Positions 1 through 8,498 are shown, counted from the first letter of the stretch. The stretch is 56,501 nt of DNA from Nitrosomonadales bacterium (GCA_023259065.1 JAHFQY010000012.1:1-56501); one strand, 5' to 3'. The notes: generated by a model not told the origin, from the sequence alone. Numbers and translations are program-made.

Positions 1-492
1 ATGCTGGTGGTTCTGGCTCTTCTGGTGACCGTATCGTTACTGAACTATGCGCTCAAGCTGTTGCCCACAGGCGTGGAGGAAAATTCAGTCGAAGCGCCCG
101 ATACGCGTTACGAGTTGCTGGAGGCCATCGGGAAAGGTGATCAGGCAACGGTGTTTGCGCTGCTGAACCAGGATGTTGAGATCAACTTCATGGACAATGG
201 CCAATCTCCCCTGCATCTCGCCGTTGCCAAAGGCTATCCGGATATCGTGCGCATGCTGGTAAACAGCGGTGCGAACATTGAAGCGCTGAATGCCGATGGC
301 AAGACGCCCATAGATATTGCGCTGGACAAGCGCTTTATCCGCTCCTCGGAAATCCTGTTCAAGGCCACCAAGTTTTATGCGGCCCAGGCAAATGCCGCAA
401 AAGAAGCAGAACAACATCATGCCCTCCAGCCCCAACCCTCTACACCCGCTGTCGATCTGGAAAAGTGCGGCAAGTATGCCGCCTACAAGTAA
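1..492 (+). CDS. Membrane-anchored ankyrin-repeat protein, possibly 5'-partial
   Basis: This 163-residue protein opens with a hydrophobic segment (about residues 2-20) that fits a signal anchor, so the rest should lie in the periplasm. Two to three ankyrin repeats follow at about residues 35-120; the clearest has the core SPLHLAVAKGYPDIVRMLV followed by SGANIEALNADGKTPIDIA. The tail is Ala/Gln/Pro-rich. Ankyrin repeats bind other proteins, and the partner is unknown. The ATG is the first base of the window, so the true start may lie upstream. A strong terminator follows at 511-547. A second exported ankyrin protein lies at 24653-25120. Confidence 0.75.
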   Translation: MLVVLALLVTVSLLNYALKLLPTGVEENSVEAPDTRYELLEAIGKGDQATVFALLNQDVEINFMDNGQSPLHLAVAKGYPDIVRMLVNSGANIEALNADGKTPIDIALDKRFIRSSEILFKATKFYAAQANAAKEAEQHHALQPQPSTPAVDLEKCGKYAAYK

Positions 493-510
493 GCCGCTGC
501 ATCCCTGTTG

Positions 511-547
511 AACCTGACGGCTGTATGCGCCGTCAGGTTTGTTTTTT
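511..547 (+). terminator. Rho-independent terminator after the ankyrin gene
   Basis: An 11-bp perfect stem (511-521 with 529-539) encloses a 7-nt loop and is followed by TGTTTTTT. It separates the ankyrin gene from the antiporter gene. Confidence 0.9.
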
Positions 548-623
548 GCTGCAGAGCTGGCTGATTTGACCCTTGTTGCATCCTCCGTTACTGTGTTGCT
601 TCTGTTAATTTTCTGAAGCAGTC

Positions 624-1697
624 ATGAAATATCTACGTTCCGAATTTCCGATTGCCCTCGCTTTGCTTGTCCTGGTGCTGGGTTTTACTCTGGAGCATGC
701 CGCTGTCGCTCATGGTGGCGCCATGCTGTGGGGAACGCTGCTGGTGATTCTGGCGGCCATCATCGGCGTGGCATTTCGCATCAGCCATCATGCCGAAGTG
801 CTGGCGATGCGCTTTGGCGAACCCTACGGCACGCTGATCCTGACGCTGGCCGCGGTTTCGGTGGAAGTGGTGATACTGGTGGTGTTGTTGCAGGGCGCAC
901 CCAATCCAACGCTGGCGCGAGACACGGTGTTTTCCGCGGTGATGTTCGATATCAATGGCATCCTGGGGTTGGCCGCCATTGTTGGCGGGCTCAAGCATGG
1001 CAGCTCCAAATACAATCTGGATTCAGCCAACTCATTTATTGCCATGTTGCTGGTTGCCATCGGCATCGGCATGTTCATTCCGGACTTTGTGCCGGAAACG
1101 CAGTGGAAGTTTTACTCGGTGTTTTCGGTGGTCGTGATGGCGATGATGTATGTCGCGTTTCTGCGCCTGCAGACGGTGGAGCATCGCAAGTTTTTCGAGT
1201 ACTCAAGCGAGACTGATGAAGAGGCACATGACGAGGCGCACAGCCCCAATGCGCTGCACGTTGCGCTGATGCTGGGGGCAATTGTACTGGTGGGGCTGCT
1301 CTCCGAGGTGTTGTCGGTGCTGCTGGATGCAGGCCTCTCCGGCAGCCTGCCCAAGACCATCCCCGCCGTGCTGGTGGCGCTGATTTCCGCCAGCCCGGAG
1401 ATTCTCACCGCCCTCAAGGCGGCGCAGCAGGATCGCATGCAGACTACCGTCAATATTGCGCTGGGAGCATCGCTGGCGACCGTGCTGCTTACCCTGCCGG
1501 TGATCGAGACCATCGCACTGATTAACGGCGAGCGTATAGACATGGCGCTTACCCCGATGCAGGCCGGGTTGCTGTTGCTTACCTTCATGACGGTGATGAA
1601 CAACCTGCACGACGGCGAAACCAATGCCATTGAAGGCATCAGCCACTTCGCCCTGTTTGCAGCATTTCTTGCGCTGGTGGGTATGGGGCTGGTTTAA
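624..1697 (+). CDS. ChaA-type calcium/sodium:proton antiporter
   Basis: A 357-residue, very hydrophobic inner-membrane protein with about ten to eleven predicted membrane segments in two homologous halves. Each half carries an acidic motif typical of the CaCA exchanger superfamily: GEPYGTLILTLAAVSVEV in the first (about residues 68-86) and SASPEILTALKAAQQDRMQT in the second. A His/Glu-rich loop (about residues 190-212, EYSSETDEEAHDEAH) separates the halves, as in ChaA. The expected role is cation efflux in exchange for protons, in salt, calcium or alkaline stress. The length matches ChaA. The gene stands between a terminator and a small exported-protein gene. Ion choice cannot be read from the sequence. 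Confidence 0.85.
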   Translation: MKYLRSEFPIALALLVLVLGFTLEHAAVAHGGAMLWGTLLVILAAIIGVAFRISHHAEVLAMRFGEPYGTLILTLAAVSVEVVILVVLLQGAPNPTLARDTVFSAVMFDINGILGLAAIVGGLKHGSSKYNLDSANSFIAMLLVAIGIGMFIPDFVPETQWKFYSVFSVVVMAMMYVAFLRLQTVEHRKFFEYSSETDEEAHDEAHSPNALHVALMLGAIVLVGLLSEVLSVLLDAGLSGSLPKTIPAVLVALISASPEILTALKAAQQDRMQTTVNIALGASLATVLLTLPVIETIALINGERIDMALTPMQAGLLLLTFMTVMNNLHDGETNAIEGISHFALFAAFLALVGMGLV

Positions 1698-1702
1698 CCG
1701 GA

Positions 1703-2191
1703 ATGAATTTCCCGAACAAAACTCTCTTTGCCGTTATCCCTGTTTTGCTGCTGGCAATCATTACGGCAGTCAGCGTGAGGTTATGGCTCGTTTCCGAGCC
1801 ATTGGCGACAGTGATTGCGCCGCTTGATGCCGCTTGTGATCTGCAAGCCGGGCCGTGCAGCAGCGCCATTCCCGGTGGCGGGCGTGTCCAGTTGAGCATC
1901 ACGCCTCACCCTGTCCCGCTGCTGCGCCCGCTGCAGATTAGCGTCGCAGTCGAGGGCCTGGATGCGCGCATGGTGGAGGTGGATTTTTCCGGCGTGGAAA
2001 TGAATATGGGGTACAACCGGCATGTGCTAAGCGCGCAAGGTGACGGCACGTTCAGCGGTGAATCGACTTTGGCGGCGTGCATCAGCGGGCGCATGGCTTG
2101 GCAGGCATCGGTGATGATCGCTACAGGCAAGGTCAAGGTGATCGCGCCGTTTCGCTTTGCTACCGGCAGGGCTGATCCCGCCGGGCGCTGA
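1703..2191 (+). CDS. Exported or membrane-anchored protein of unknown function
   Basis: 162 residues with an N-terminal hydrophobic segment (about residues 8-28), then a probably beta-rich periplasmic domain. The domain has Cys pairs (C-DLQAGP-C near residues 45-52 and a later single Cys) and a segment MNMGYNRHVL near residue 97 whose Met/His pattern would fit metal contact. It begins 5 bp after the antiporter stop, so the two are probably cotranscribed. Proteins of this shape occur near copper-handling genes and a PCuAC gene follows here, so periplasmic copper work is possible. That is inference; I do not recognise the family. Confidence 0.7.
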   Translation: MNFPNKTLFAVIPVLLLAIITAVSVRLWLVSEPLATVIAPLDAACDLQAGPCSSAIPGGGRVQLSITPHPVPLLRPLQISVAVEGLDARMVEVDFSGVEMNMGYNRHVLSAQGDGTFSGESTLAACISGRMAWQASVMIATGKVKVIAPFRFATGRADPAGR

Positions 2192-2311
2192 TGTGTTGCG
2201 TTTAAACCTTGGCAAGCGTGTTGTATTGGCACATCATGAGCCAGCTGCGCCCTATTTTGTCACGCAACATTGCAGGATAAATTTTTTTCAACCATTTTGG
2301 GGAGAGACCGT

Positions 2312-2806
2312 ATGAAGTTTGCGTTGACCGTACTTACGCTGGCCATGATCAGCGGCAGTCCAGCCTTTGCCGCTGGCAGCGCTGCCGATAATGTCAGCGT
2401 CACTGATCCTTATGTTCGCCTGATGCCCCCTGGTCAAAACGTGACCGCTGCCTTTATGGTGTTCAAGAATGCCGATGACAAAGATCACAAGGTGGTCAAG
2501 GCTGATAACCCGATATCGCAAGTGACTGAGCTGCATACCCACGTCAACGAAGATGGCATGATGAAAATGCGTCAGCTAAAAGATATCGAGATCAAGGCCG
2601 GTGGGGCAGCAACCCTGCAACCTGGCAGCCTGCACCTCATGCTGATTAACCTCAAACAAACACCCAAGGAGGGTGACAACGTACCGATCACCGTTACCTT
2701 CGAAGATGGCAGCAGCAAGAAATTCGATGCTCCGGTGCGCAAGATGCAGACCATGTCGCCAGCGCCGATGCACATGGATCACGATCACGGCAACATGCGG
2801 CACTGA
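2312..2806 (+). CDS. PCuAC-family periplasmic copper chaperone
   Basis: A 164-residue exported protein with a clear signal peptide ending near AFAA. It belongs to the PCu(A)C (DUF461) family, which carries Cu(I) to copper enzymes in the periplasm. The Met/His copper motif is visible: M in RLMPPGQN, then HTHVNEDGMMKM, then the GSLHLMLINLK segment. A second Met/His-rich tail, MSPAPMHMDHDHGNMRH, closes the protein and probably adds Cu(I)/Cu(II) sites. I chose ATG 2312 because GGGGAGAG sits 5-6 bases before it; an earlier in-frame ATG at 2270 would place residues before the signal peptide. Its position upstream of nosZ, a 12-copper-per-dimer enzyme, suggests a role in supplying NosZ, as does the SCO gene at 23605. 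Confidence 0.9.
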   Translation: MKFALTVLTLAMISGSPAFAAGSAADNVSVTDPYVRLMPPGQNVTAAFMVFKNADDKDHKVVKADNPISQVTELHTHVNEDGMMKMRQLKDIEIKAGGAATLQPGSLHLMLINLKQTPKEGDNVPITVTFEDGSSKKFDAPVRKMQTMSPAPMHMDHDHGNMRH

Positions 2807-2841
2807 GTGTTGCTCCACGAATAATCAGGATTGATGAATCG

Positions 2842-3240
2842 ATGAATAAATTAATTTCAATGACTATGCTGCTAGCCACACTATCGGGCGGGCAAGCACT
2901 GGCGGCCGAATGGGCGCCGATCAAGATGGATGACAATACGGTACGCGAGGTCGATACGGGCAGTGTGGCAAGAAAGGGCCCGGTGATAACGTTTGCCGCG
3001 CGTCATACCTTTGCCAATCCGGATGAATACAAGGTGTCACGGAGCAAGGTGAAGTATCTCTTGATTTTCAACCGCGTTAATTGTGATGCGCGAACCCTGG
3101 CGCAGCTCTCTACCGAGGCCCATGATGAGCAAATGGCGTTGCTCAGCAAGCAGCAAATCCTGCTGCCACAGGATTTACCTGTGACCAGAGACAGCATCGA
3201 CGAAGCTATGCTGAATTTTATTTGCAAGAACAGAAAATAG
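2842..3240 (+). CDS. Small exported protein, surface-adhesin E-like
   Basis: 132 residues with a signal peptide ending at ALAA. The mature part begins EWAPIKMDD and has the pattern W, V-D-x-x-S/G, F-A-x-R-H-T-F and a two-Cys core (NC and the C-terminal FICK). This resembles the small beta domain seen in surface-adhesin E-type or related exported stress proteins. No enzymatic motif is visible. It follows the copper chaperone by 35 bp on the same strand and may share its transcript. Function unknown. Confidence 0.7.
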   Translation: MNKLISMTMLLATLSGGQALAAEWAPIKMDDNTVREVDTGSVARKGPVITFAARHTFANPDEYKVSRSKVKYLLIFNRVNCDARTLAQLSTEAHDEQMALLSKQQILLPQDLPVTRDSIDEAMLNFICKNRK

Positions 3241-3709
3241 CGTAGCTACCATCCAGGCATTGCAACTCAGCCAGCTTTTCGTTGACTGGATTGCTACCCG
3301 CCTTGTTCTGGGTGGGCGGGGCTGATTGGCGCCAGACAGTCCAAAAAACCACAACAGCCACTTTGCCTTGAAATTGTGCAAAGTGCGCCTCTTTGTCATC
3401 CAACTCTAATGAAGTTGGCAGCATAACGAAGGTTGCTGCTAGCCACGGATTCTGCATATCCCCAAGTGTTATTTATTCCGCTATAGAGAAAATGCACGCT
3501 TACCTGTGGTTTGACTGACTACTGCGGGGTGGCGAGGTTAATATGTTATTCAAATACAGGTTTGTTGATCCATATCAATAATCCCAGTAGTCTGCTCCCT
3601 TGTAAGGGTGTATAAATTACACACTGTGACAAAATGTCGCAGGCGCCATGCCGGCGCATGATGATATTTCTAGTTCAACTTTGTTCAATTTTTATAATGA
3701 AGGGAGTTT
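3241..3709. other. 470-bp regulatory gap upstream of nosZ
   Basis: No gene that I can support lies here. The left 220 bp hold only weak open frames on the minus strand. The right half holds the nosZ control region: an FNR/Anr box at 3565-3578, a TATAAA-like element at 3611-3616, an imperfect inverted repeat (TGTGACA-AAA-TGTCGCA) at 3625-3641, and a small GC hairpin (GCGCC/GGCGC) at 3643-3657 in the presumed leader. Confidence 0.7.
3565..3578 (+). promoter_or_regulatory. FNR/Anr box upstream of nosZ
   Basis: TTGATCCATATCAA is a perfect match to the FNR/Anr/Dnr consensus TTGAT-N4-ATCAA. The centre is 3571.5. If it acts at -41.5 the transcript would start near 3613 with a weak -10 (TGTAAG, 3601-3606). 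If TATAAA at 3611-3616 is the -10, the box is at about -51.5. Either way it predicts induction of nosZ under oxygen limitation. Confidence 0.85.
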
Positions 3710-3712
3710 GTG

Positions 3713-6010
3713 ATGGAGCCATTTAGCAAGCGAAAAACCTCGTTGCTCGTCGCAGCAACGCTGGTAATGGGCGCAGTAGGAAGCGCTTGGGCAGCTGAGT
3801 CATTGCAAGATGTGATGCAGCGCAGGGGTTTGTCGCAGCAGGATTTGCTTGCGGCATCCAAAACTTACGTTCCAACCGGCAAGCGCGATGATTTTATCGT
3901 CTTCAGTTCCGGCGGTCAAAGCGGGCAGATCATTGTGTATGGCATTCCGTCCATGCGCATACTCAAATACATCGGCGTATTCACACCTGAACCATGGCAG
4001 GGCTATGGTTTCGATGAAGAGTCGAAAAAGGTGCTGGCTGGCGGCAAGATAGACGGCAAGGACATTACCTGGGGTGATACCCACCACCCGGCACTGTCAG
4101 AAACCAATGGCGACTACGACGGCCAGTTCCTGTTCATCAATGACAAGGCCAATCCCCGTCTGGCGGTGATCGACCTGCGCGACTTTGAAACCAAGCAGAT
4201 CGTGGTCAATCCGATATACAAATCGGAACACGGTGGTGCTTTTGTTACTCCAAACAGTGAATATGTGATCGAGGCTGCCCAGTACCCATCTCCTCTTGCA
4301 AACAAGAAATTCGTTCCGCTGGAACGCTTCAACGAGGAGTATCGTGGTGGTGTGACTTACTGGAAATTTGACCGCAAGGAAGGCAGGATTGACCCGAGCA
4401 AGTCCTTCTCCATCGAGTTGCCACCGTATAGCCAGGACTTGTCCGATGCAGGTAAGGCGGTATCCGATGGTTGGTCTTTCACCAACTCCTTCTGTTCCGA
4501 GCGTTATGTCGGCGGAATTGAGAAAGGCCGCCCACCCTATGAAGCCGGTTGTTCCGCCAAGGATACCGACTACCTGCACGTGATCAACTGGAAGAAAGCA
4601 GCCGAGCTGGTTGCCCAGGGCAAGGCCACCAAGATCAACGGCCATAACGTGCTGTCGATGGCAACCGCGATCAAAGAAGGCATCCTGTTCCTGATTCCCG
4701 AACCGAAGAGCCCGCACGGCGTGGACGTGACTCCCGACGGCAAACTGATCACCGTTGCCGGCAAGCTGGACACTCACGTTTCGGTATACAGCTTCGAGAA
4801 AATCATGGCGCAGATCAAGGCCGGGAAGTTCGAAAGCAAGGATCCCTATGGTATCCCCGTGTTGAGCATGAAGGACTCGCTGCATACGCAGGTTCAGCTT
4901 GGCCTCGGCCCCCTGCACACCCAGTATGACTCCAAGCCCTGTGTCGCCTACACCTCACTGTATGTAGACTCGCAGGTGGCAAGGTGGAACTACTGTGAAG
5001 GCAAGGTGCTGGACAAGATTTCCATCCACTACAACATCGGTCACCTGATGACGATGGAAGGCGATAGTGCGCATCCCAAAGGGCGTTACCTGGTTGCGCT
5101 GAACAAGCTGGCCATCGACCGCTTTAACCCTGTCGGTCCGCTGCATCCGCAAAATCACCAGCTGATCGATATTTCCAATGACAAGATGCAGCTTCTGTAT
5201 GACATGCCGCTGCCGCTGGGTGAGCCACATTACGCTGTGGCGATCGATGCCACCACGCTGAAACCAGGCATACGCTACAAAGTGGGCACCAACAGCCGTA
5301 CCGACAAGCCTCATCCAGGCATGGTAAGGGCGGGCGAAGAGAAAATCGTGCGCAAGGGCAACAAGGTAGAGGTATTTGGCACAGTGATCCGTTCGCATAT
5401 CACGCCTGAAACCATAGAGGTGAACGTGGGCGATGAAGTGACCGTCAACCTGACCAATCTGGAGCGTGCCGAGGATGAAACTCACGGCTTTACAGTGAGC
5501 ACCTACAACGTGCATGCCTCAATCGAGCCGGGCAAGACCGTGTCGGTAAAATTCAAGGCGGACAAGGAAGGTGTGTATCCCTACTACTGCACCGAGTTCT
5601 GCTCTGCGTTGCACTTAGAGATGGAAGGGTACTTGCTGGTCAAGCCCAAGGGTTACAAGGAAGTCAAGGCTGGTGCCGAGAAAGCCGTTTACACCAAGGC
5701 TGACTACGACAAGCAGGTCAAGACCAACGTGGATACCCAGGCTGTGATTGACAGCGTGGTGGGCTACATCACCAGCGTCAACTACAAGGACTTCCCACCT
5801 GTGGTATCACTGGTTGATGATGCAACCGACCAACTGGGTCGCGCCAAGGAAGCCAAGGCCAAGATGGAAGAAGCTGCCAAGAAGAGTGATTGGCAGAATG
5901 CGACCCTCTGGGCTGGCCAATGGTGGCAGTACCAGGTGAAGGCAGCGGACATCGGTCTGCGTGCAAAAACCTACCTGGAAGAGCATGGTGCCAAGAAGAC
6001 TGGCAAATAA
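3713..6010 (+). CDS. nosZ: Nitrous oxide reductase, clade II (Sec-dependent) type
   Basis: NosZ reduces N2O to N2 in the periplasm, the last step of denitrification. The protein is 765 residues. Its signal peptide (about 1-27, ending SAWA) has KRK but no twin-arginine motif, so export is by Sec, a mark of clade II enzymes. A seven-bladed propeller follows; the CuZ ligand motif DTHH is at about residues 122-125, with further His in SEHGGAF and HGVDVTPDG. The cupredoxin CuA domain has His at about 591 and the set CTEFCSALHLEM at about 626-637 (C626, C630, H634, M637). About 115 residues after the CuA domain form a charged, helical tail without CXXCH, so there is no fused cytochrome domain. I chose ATG 3713 over GTG 3710 because AGGGAG lies six bases before it. 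Confidence 0.97.
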   Translation: MEPFSKRKTSLLVAATLVMGAVGSAWAAESLQDVMQRRGLSQQDLLAASKTYVPTGKRDDFIVFSSGGQSGQIIVYGIPSMRILKYIGVFTPEPWQGYGFDEESKKVLAGGKIDGKDITWGDTHHPALSETNGDYDGQFLFINDKANPRLAVIDLRDFETKQIVVNPIYKSEHGGAFVTPNSEYVIEAAQYPSPLANKKFVPLERFNEEYRGGVTYWKFDRKEGRIDPSKSFSIELPPYSQDLSDAGKAVSDGWSFTNSFCSERYVGGIEKGRPPYEAGCSAKDTDYLHVINWKKAAELVAQGKATKINGHNVLSMATAIKEGILFLIPEPKSPHGVDVTPDGKLITVAGKLDTHVSVYSFEKIMAQIKAGKFESKDPYGIPVLSMKDSLHTQVQLGLGPLHTQYDSKPCVAYTSLYVDSQVARWNYCEGKVLDKISIHYNIGHLMTMEGDSAHPKGRYLVALNKLAIDRFNPVGPLHPQNHQLIDISNDKMQLLYDMPLPLGEPHYAVAIDATTLKPGIRYKVGTNSRTDKPHPGMVRAGEEKIVRKGNKVEVFGTVIRSHITPETIEVNVGDEVTVNLTNLERAEDETHGFTVSTYNVHASIEPGKTVSVKFKADKEGVYPYYCTEFCSALHLEMEGYLLVKPKGYKEVKAGAEKAVYTKADYDKQVKTNVDTQAVIDSVVGYITSVNYKDFPPVVSLVDDATDQLGRAKEAKAKMEEAAKKSDWQNATLWAGQWWQYQVKAADIGLRAKTYLEEHGAKKTGK

Positions 6011-6038
6011 AGCCATCCTGATGGCGTAACAAAGAATG

Positions 6039-6069
6039 CGGGGGGGCGTGATGTCTCCCCGTGTTTTTT
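6039..6069 (+). terminator. Weak terminator or attenuator after nosZ
   Basis: CGGGG (6039-6043) can pair with CCCCG (6057-6061), followed two bases later by six T. The loop is long (13 nt), so termination is likely partial. It could keep nosZ mRNA more abundant than the distal genes. Confidence 0.4.
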
Positions 6070-6149
6070 CTGCCTGGAGTAACCATATCTGCACAACGGT
6101 TATGGAGGCGGCGTTAAATTGACCTTTATGATTTTTAAGGAGCTTTGAA

Positions 6150-6470
6150 ATGAAACTATCATCAATGTTGTGGGCTGTCGGTGTGTCAATGGTAATGCTC
6201 AGTGGTTCCGCCCTTGCAGGCGACGGGGCCAAGTTGTTTGCCGAGAAAACTTGTACGGCTTGCCATGGTGCCAAAGGCAACAAGCCACTGATGCCCGATT
6301 ACCCTAAAATCGCAGGCCAGAACGAGGCTTATATCGTGAAGCAGATGATGGACATCAAGACTGGTGCGCGTGCCAACGGCAATAGTGCGGCCATGAATGG
6401 TGTGATGGTGCTGGTGAACGAGCAGGAGATCAAGGATATCGCTGCCTATGTATCCAAGCTCAAACCCTGA
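6150..6470 (+). CDS. Monohaem c-type cytochrome of the nos operon
   Basis: 106 residues with a signal peptide ending SALA. One haem site, CTACH, is at about residues 35-39, and the axial Met is probably in the MNGVMVLV stretch. The fold is a small class I cytochrome c. An AAGGAG site precedes the ATG closely. It sits directly after nosZ, as do the NosC cytochromes of other clade II clusters, and should pass electrons from the quinol-oxidising branch to the CuA site of NosZ. Direct transfer to NosZ is inferred from position. Confidence 0.92.
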   Translation: MKLSSMLWAVGVSMVMLSGSALAGDGAKLFAEKTCTACHGAKGNKPLMPDYPKIAGQNEAYIVKQMMDIKTGARANGNSAAMNGVMVLVNEQEIKDIAAYVSKLKP

Positions 6471-6482
6471 TTGCTATCCTGC

Positions 6483-6531
6483 TTGATACATGTCAAAAGG
6501 GATGGTGTGCGGGGTGTCTAGAATGACCACG
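6483..6531 (+). promoter_or_regulatory. FNR-type class II promoter inside the nos operon
   Basis: TTGATACATGTCAA (6483-6496) matches the FNR consensus at nine of ten half-site positions, centred at 6489.5. TAGAAT at 6519-6524 is a five-of-six match to the -10 box. The start predicted from it, about 6531, puts the box exactly at -41.5, the class II FNR geometry. This would give the cytochrome and the downstream nosBDGHFLY genes their own anaerobic promoter. Confidence 0.7.
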
Positions 6532-6557
6532 TCAACATTAAACCACGTCAACATTAA
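6526..6557 (+). repeat. Perfect 16-bp tandem duplication before the dihaem cytochrome gene
   Basis: ACCACGTCAACATTAA occurs twice head to tail (6526-6541 and 6542-6557), starting a few bases before the predicted transcript start and ending just before the AGAGGAG ribosome binding site. Confidence 0.95.
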
Positions 6558-6573
6558 ACAAGAGGAGTTGCAC

Positions 6574-7311
6574 ATGAACAAATATCTGGCAGTAGCATTG
6601 GCACTGGCTTTGGCACCCGCAACCATGGCATTGGCCAACCCCAATGTGGCGGAAAAAAAGGCCGGCATCGAGTCCAGTGGCTATGTGTGGAATGCCCAGG
6701 AAGGCGAGAAAATCGAAGCGCTGCACAAAAAGGGCGACGTCAAGGAAGGCAAGGAGGCCTATGAAATTTGCGGCGCCTGCCATCTTCCCTCCGGTGCGGG
6801 GCGTCCTGATGGCACTTTCCCGCAACTGGCGGGGCAACATACCACCGTGGTTATCAAGCAGATGGCCGACATCCGTGCCGGCCTGCGCGACAACCCCACC
6901 ATGTACCCTTTTGCACAGACTCTGACCGATGCGCAGGAGTTGGCGAATGTTGCGTCTTATATCGAGAAGCTGTGCATTCCGCTCGACCACGGCAAATATG
7001 AAGGAGCCGATGCTGCCTTGCAGATTTCCAAGGGCAAGGAGCTCTACGAGAAGCAATGCAAGGAATGCCACGGCATGAACGGTGAGGGCAACAAAGAAAA
7101 ATTCTATCCCGTAATTGCGGGCCAGCATTACAAGTATTTGTTGCGCCAGATGACGCAGATTCGTGACGGGAAGCGCCGCAACGCCAATCCTGACATGGTG
7201 AAGATCATCAAGCCTTACACCGACGAAGAGCTGGTGGCAATTTCAGCCTACCAGGCTAGCATGACGATGCCGGGCGCAATGTGCGCACCCAGCAAGGGCA
7301 AGAAGAAGTAA
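6574..7311 (+). CDS. Dihaem c-type cytochrome of the nos operon
   Basis: 245 residues with a signal peptide (about 1-22, ending ALAN). There are two cytochrome c domains of the c4-like type, with haem sites CGACH at about 66-70 and CKECH at about 162-166. Each domain carries a FPQLAGQH/YPVIAGQH-type motif and a later Met (MYPF, NPDM) that can serve as the sixth haem ligand. I chose ATG 6574 because AGAGGAG precedes it by six bases and the signal peptide starts there; an upstream frame to 6490 has no signal peptide. Its own FNR-type promoter lies just before it. The likely role is electron delivery to NosZ, or relay between a quinol oxidase module and the monohaem cytochrome. Confidence 0.92.
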   Translation: MNKYLAVALALALAPATMALANPNVAEKKAGIESSGYVWNAQEGEKIEALHKKGDVKEGKEAYEICGACHLPSGAGRPDGTFPQLAGQHTTVVIKQMADIRAGLRDNPTMYPFAQTLTDAQELANVASYIEKLCIPLDHGKYEGADAALQISKGKELYEKQCKECHGMNGEGNKEKFYPVIAGQHYKYLLRQMTQIRDGKRRNANPDMVKIIKPYTDEELVAISAYQASMTMPGAMCAPSKGKKK

Positions 7312-7469
7312 CATCACACTCAGCCCGGGAGATGAAGTTTCTCTCCATGGCTGACATCATGTGGCCCAAAGCAACAGGCAAGGCAGGAATGCTGCTTGAG
7401 TTTCCCAATTCAATTCTTCGGCGGTGATGGAGTATGTACAATATCCCTGGTCTGGCGAGAGAGTAAAAG

Positions 7470-8447
7470 ATGAGTGACCTGAAAAAACAAATGACGAAGG
7501 TAAGGCTGTTAACCCTGGGCGCACTGGTGCTGGTGGTGCTGGCCTATTTCAGCCCGATCTGGTGGGTATCCCTGACGGCGCCCAATTACCCCAAGGATGC
7601 CTTTCCAGACGGGATACGCATCCATTTCCATTTCAATGGTGTATTCAACGGCTGCAAGACGGAAATTGTCACCAAGGGACGCCAGGCAGAGTTGATGCAG
7701 TCCGACCTGGGCGACGACCTGGCGGCGCGTGACAATCCTGCACTGGATCTGAAAAAACAGGAGCTGGGCTTGAACTGCGTGGACGAGATGAACACCATCA
7801 ATCACTACGTGGGGATGTACCCGATTGATACCGGTTCGCCAGTGGAGTTGCGCCTGTCAAAGTTCATCTTCGGATTTATGGCCGTCATGATGCTGGGATT
7901 CATGGCGACGCAACGCAAGCAGCAGCTTATGATCCTGGCAGCGGGCTTTGCCGCGGTTAGCGCATGGATGGTAATAGACCAGATCGTGATGGGGCAAATG
8001 GATGTTTTTGCCGCGCATTATCACGAAGAGGCAAGCAAGTTTTTTAATCAGCCCGAAGTGTTGGACAAGTGGGTAAGCAATCTCAAGTTTGCCACCCAGG
8101 TATCCATTGCCGGATTGGTTGCGGCCATGGTCGTGGTCATGCTGGGGGTGTGGAAGATACGCTATTTCACCCTGTTGCTGGTTCTGGTGCCGGCCTTGTT
8201 GCCGCTGTTCTTTGTGCTCGATTATGCCGGCTGGCTGTGGTTCTTCGGCCACAACCTTCACCCCTGGGGGGCGTTTACCGTCAAGCCGTTCATGCCCACC
8301 GTATTCGGCGAGGGCAAGGTGGCGCAGTTCAGCACCTACTCTTATCCCTATTACGGTTACGCCATGCTGATGGTTGCCAGCATTGCCGCCATGCTGGCCT
8401 TGCTGATTCGGCGCAAGTTGATGCGCGAAAATCCGGATATTAACTAG
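7470..8447 (+). CDS. nosB: NosB, membrane protein of clade II nos clusters
   Basis: 325 residues with about five to six membrane segments: one near residues 14-34, a large periplasmic loop with two Cys (FNGCKTEI and LNCVDE), then four to five more in residues 130-315. The N-terminal LTAPNYPKDAFPDGIRIHFHFNGVFNGC pattern is the conserved signature of NosB, found in clade II nos clusters in place of NosR. Biochemistry is unknown; roles in electron transfer or enzyme assembly have been proposed. It lies 158 bp after the dihaem cytochrome and 51 bp before nosD. A ten-codon open frame (7434-7466) ends three bases before its ATG. Confidence 0.88.
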   Translation: MSDLKKQMTKVRLLTLGALVLVVLAYFSPIWWVSLTAPNYPKDAFPDGIRIHFHFNGVFNGCKTEIVTKGRQAELMQSDLGDDLAARDNPALDLKKQELGLNCVDEMNTINHYVGMYPIDTGSPVELRLSKFIFGFMAVMMLGFMATQRKQQLMILAAGFAAVSAWMVIDQIVMGQMDVFAAHYHEEASKFFNQPEVLDKWVSNLKFATQVSIAGLVAAMVVVMLGVWKIRYFTLLLVLVPALLPLFFVLDYAGWLWFFGHNLHPWGAFTVKPFMPTVFGEGKVAQFSTYSYPYYGYAMLMVASIAAMLALLIRRKLMRENPDIN

Positions 8448-8498
8448 TTGGGGCGGCGGGTCCGGGTATGGGCGAGTCCGCAATCTGAACTGTAGCCT

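Noticed and set aside
3218-3457. A 79-codon minus-strand open frame in the gap before nosZ
   Set aside because: No signal peptide, motif or ribosome site; the sequence is not recognised, and it overlaps the end of the preceding gene.
3693-3698. TATAAT just before the nosZ ribosome site
   Set aside because: Used as a -10 it would start the transcript within the ribosome binding region; the FNR-linked start upstream is more credible.
7434-7466. A ten-codon open frame ending three bases before nosB
   Set aside because: It has GGAG nearby and could be a leader peptide, but the peptide (MYNIPGLARE) shows no regulatory codon run and chance is likely.
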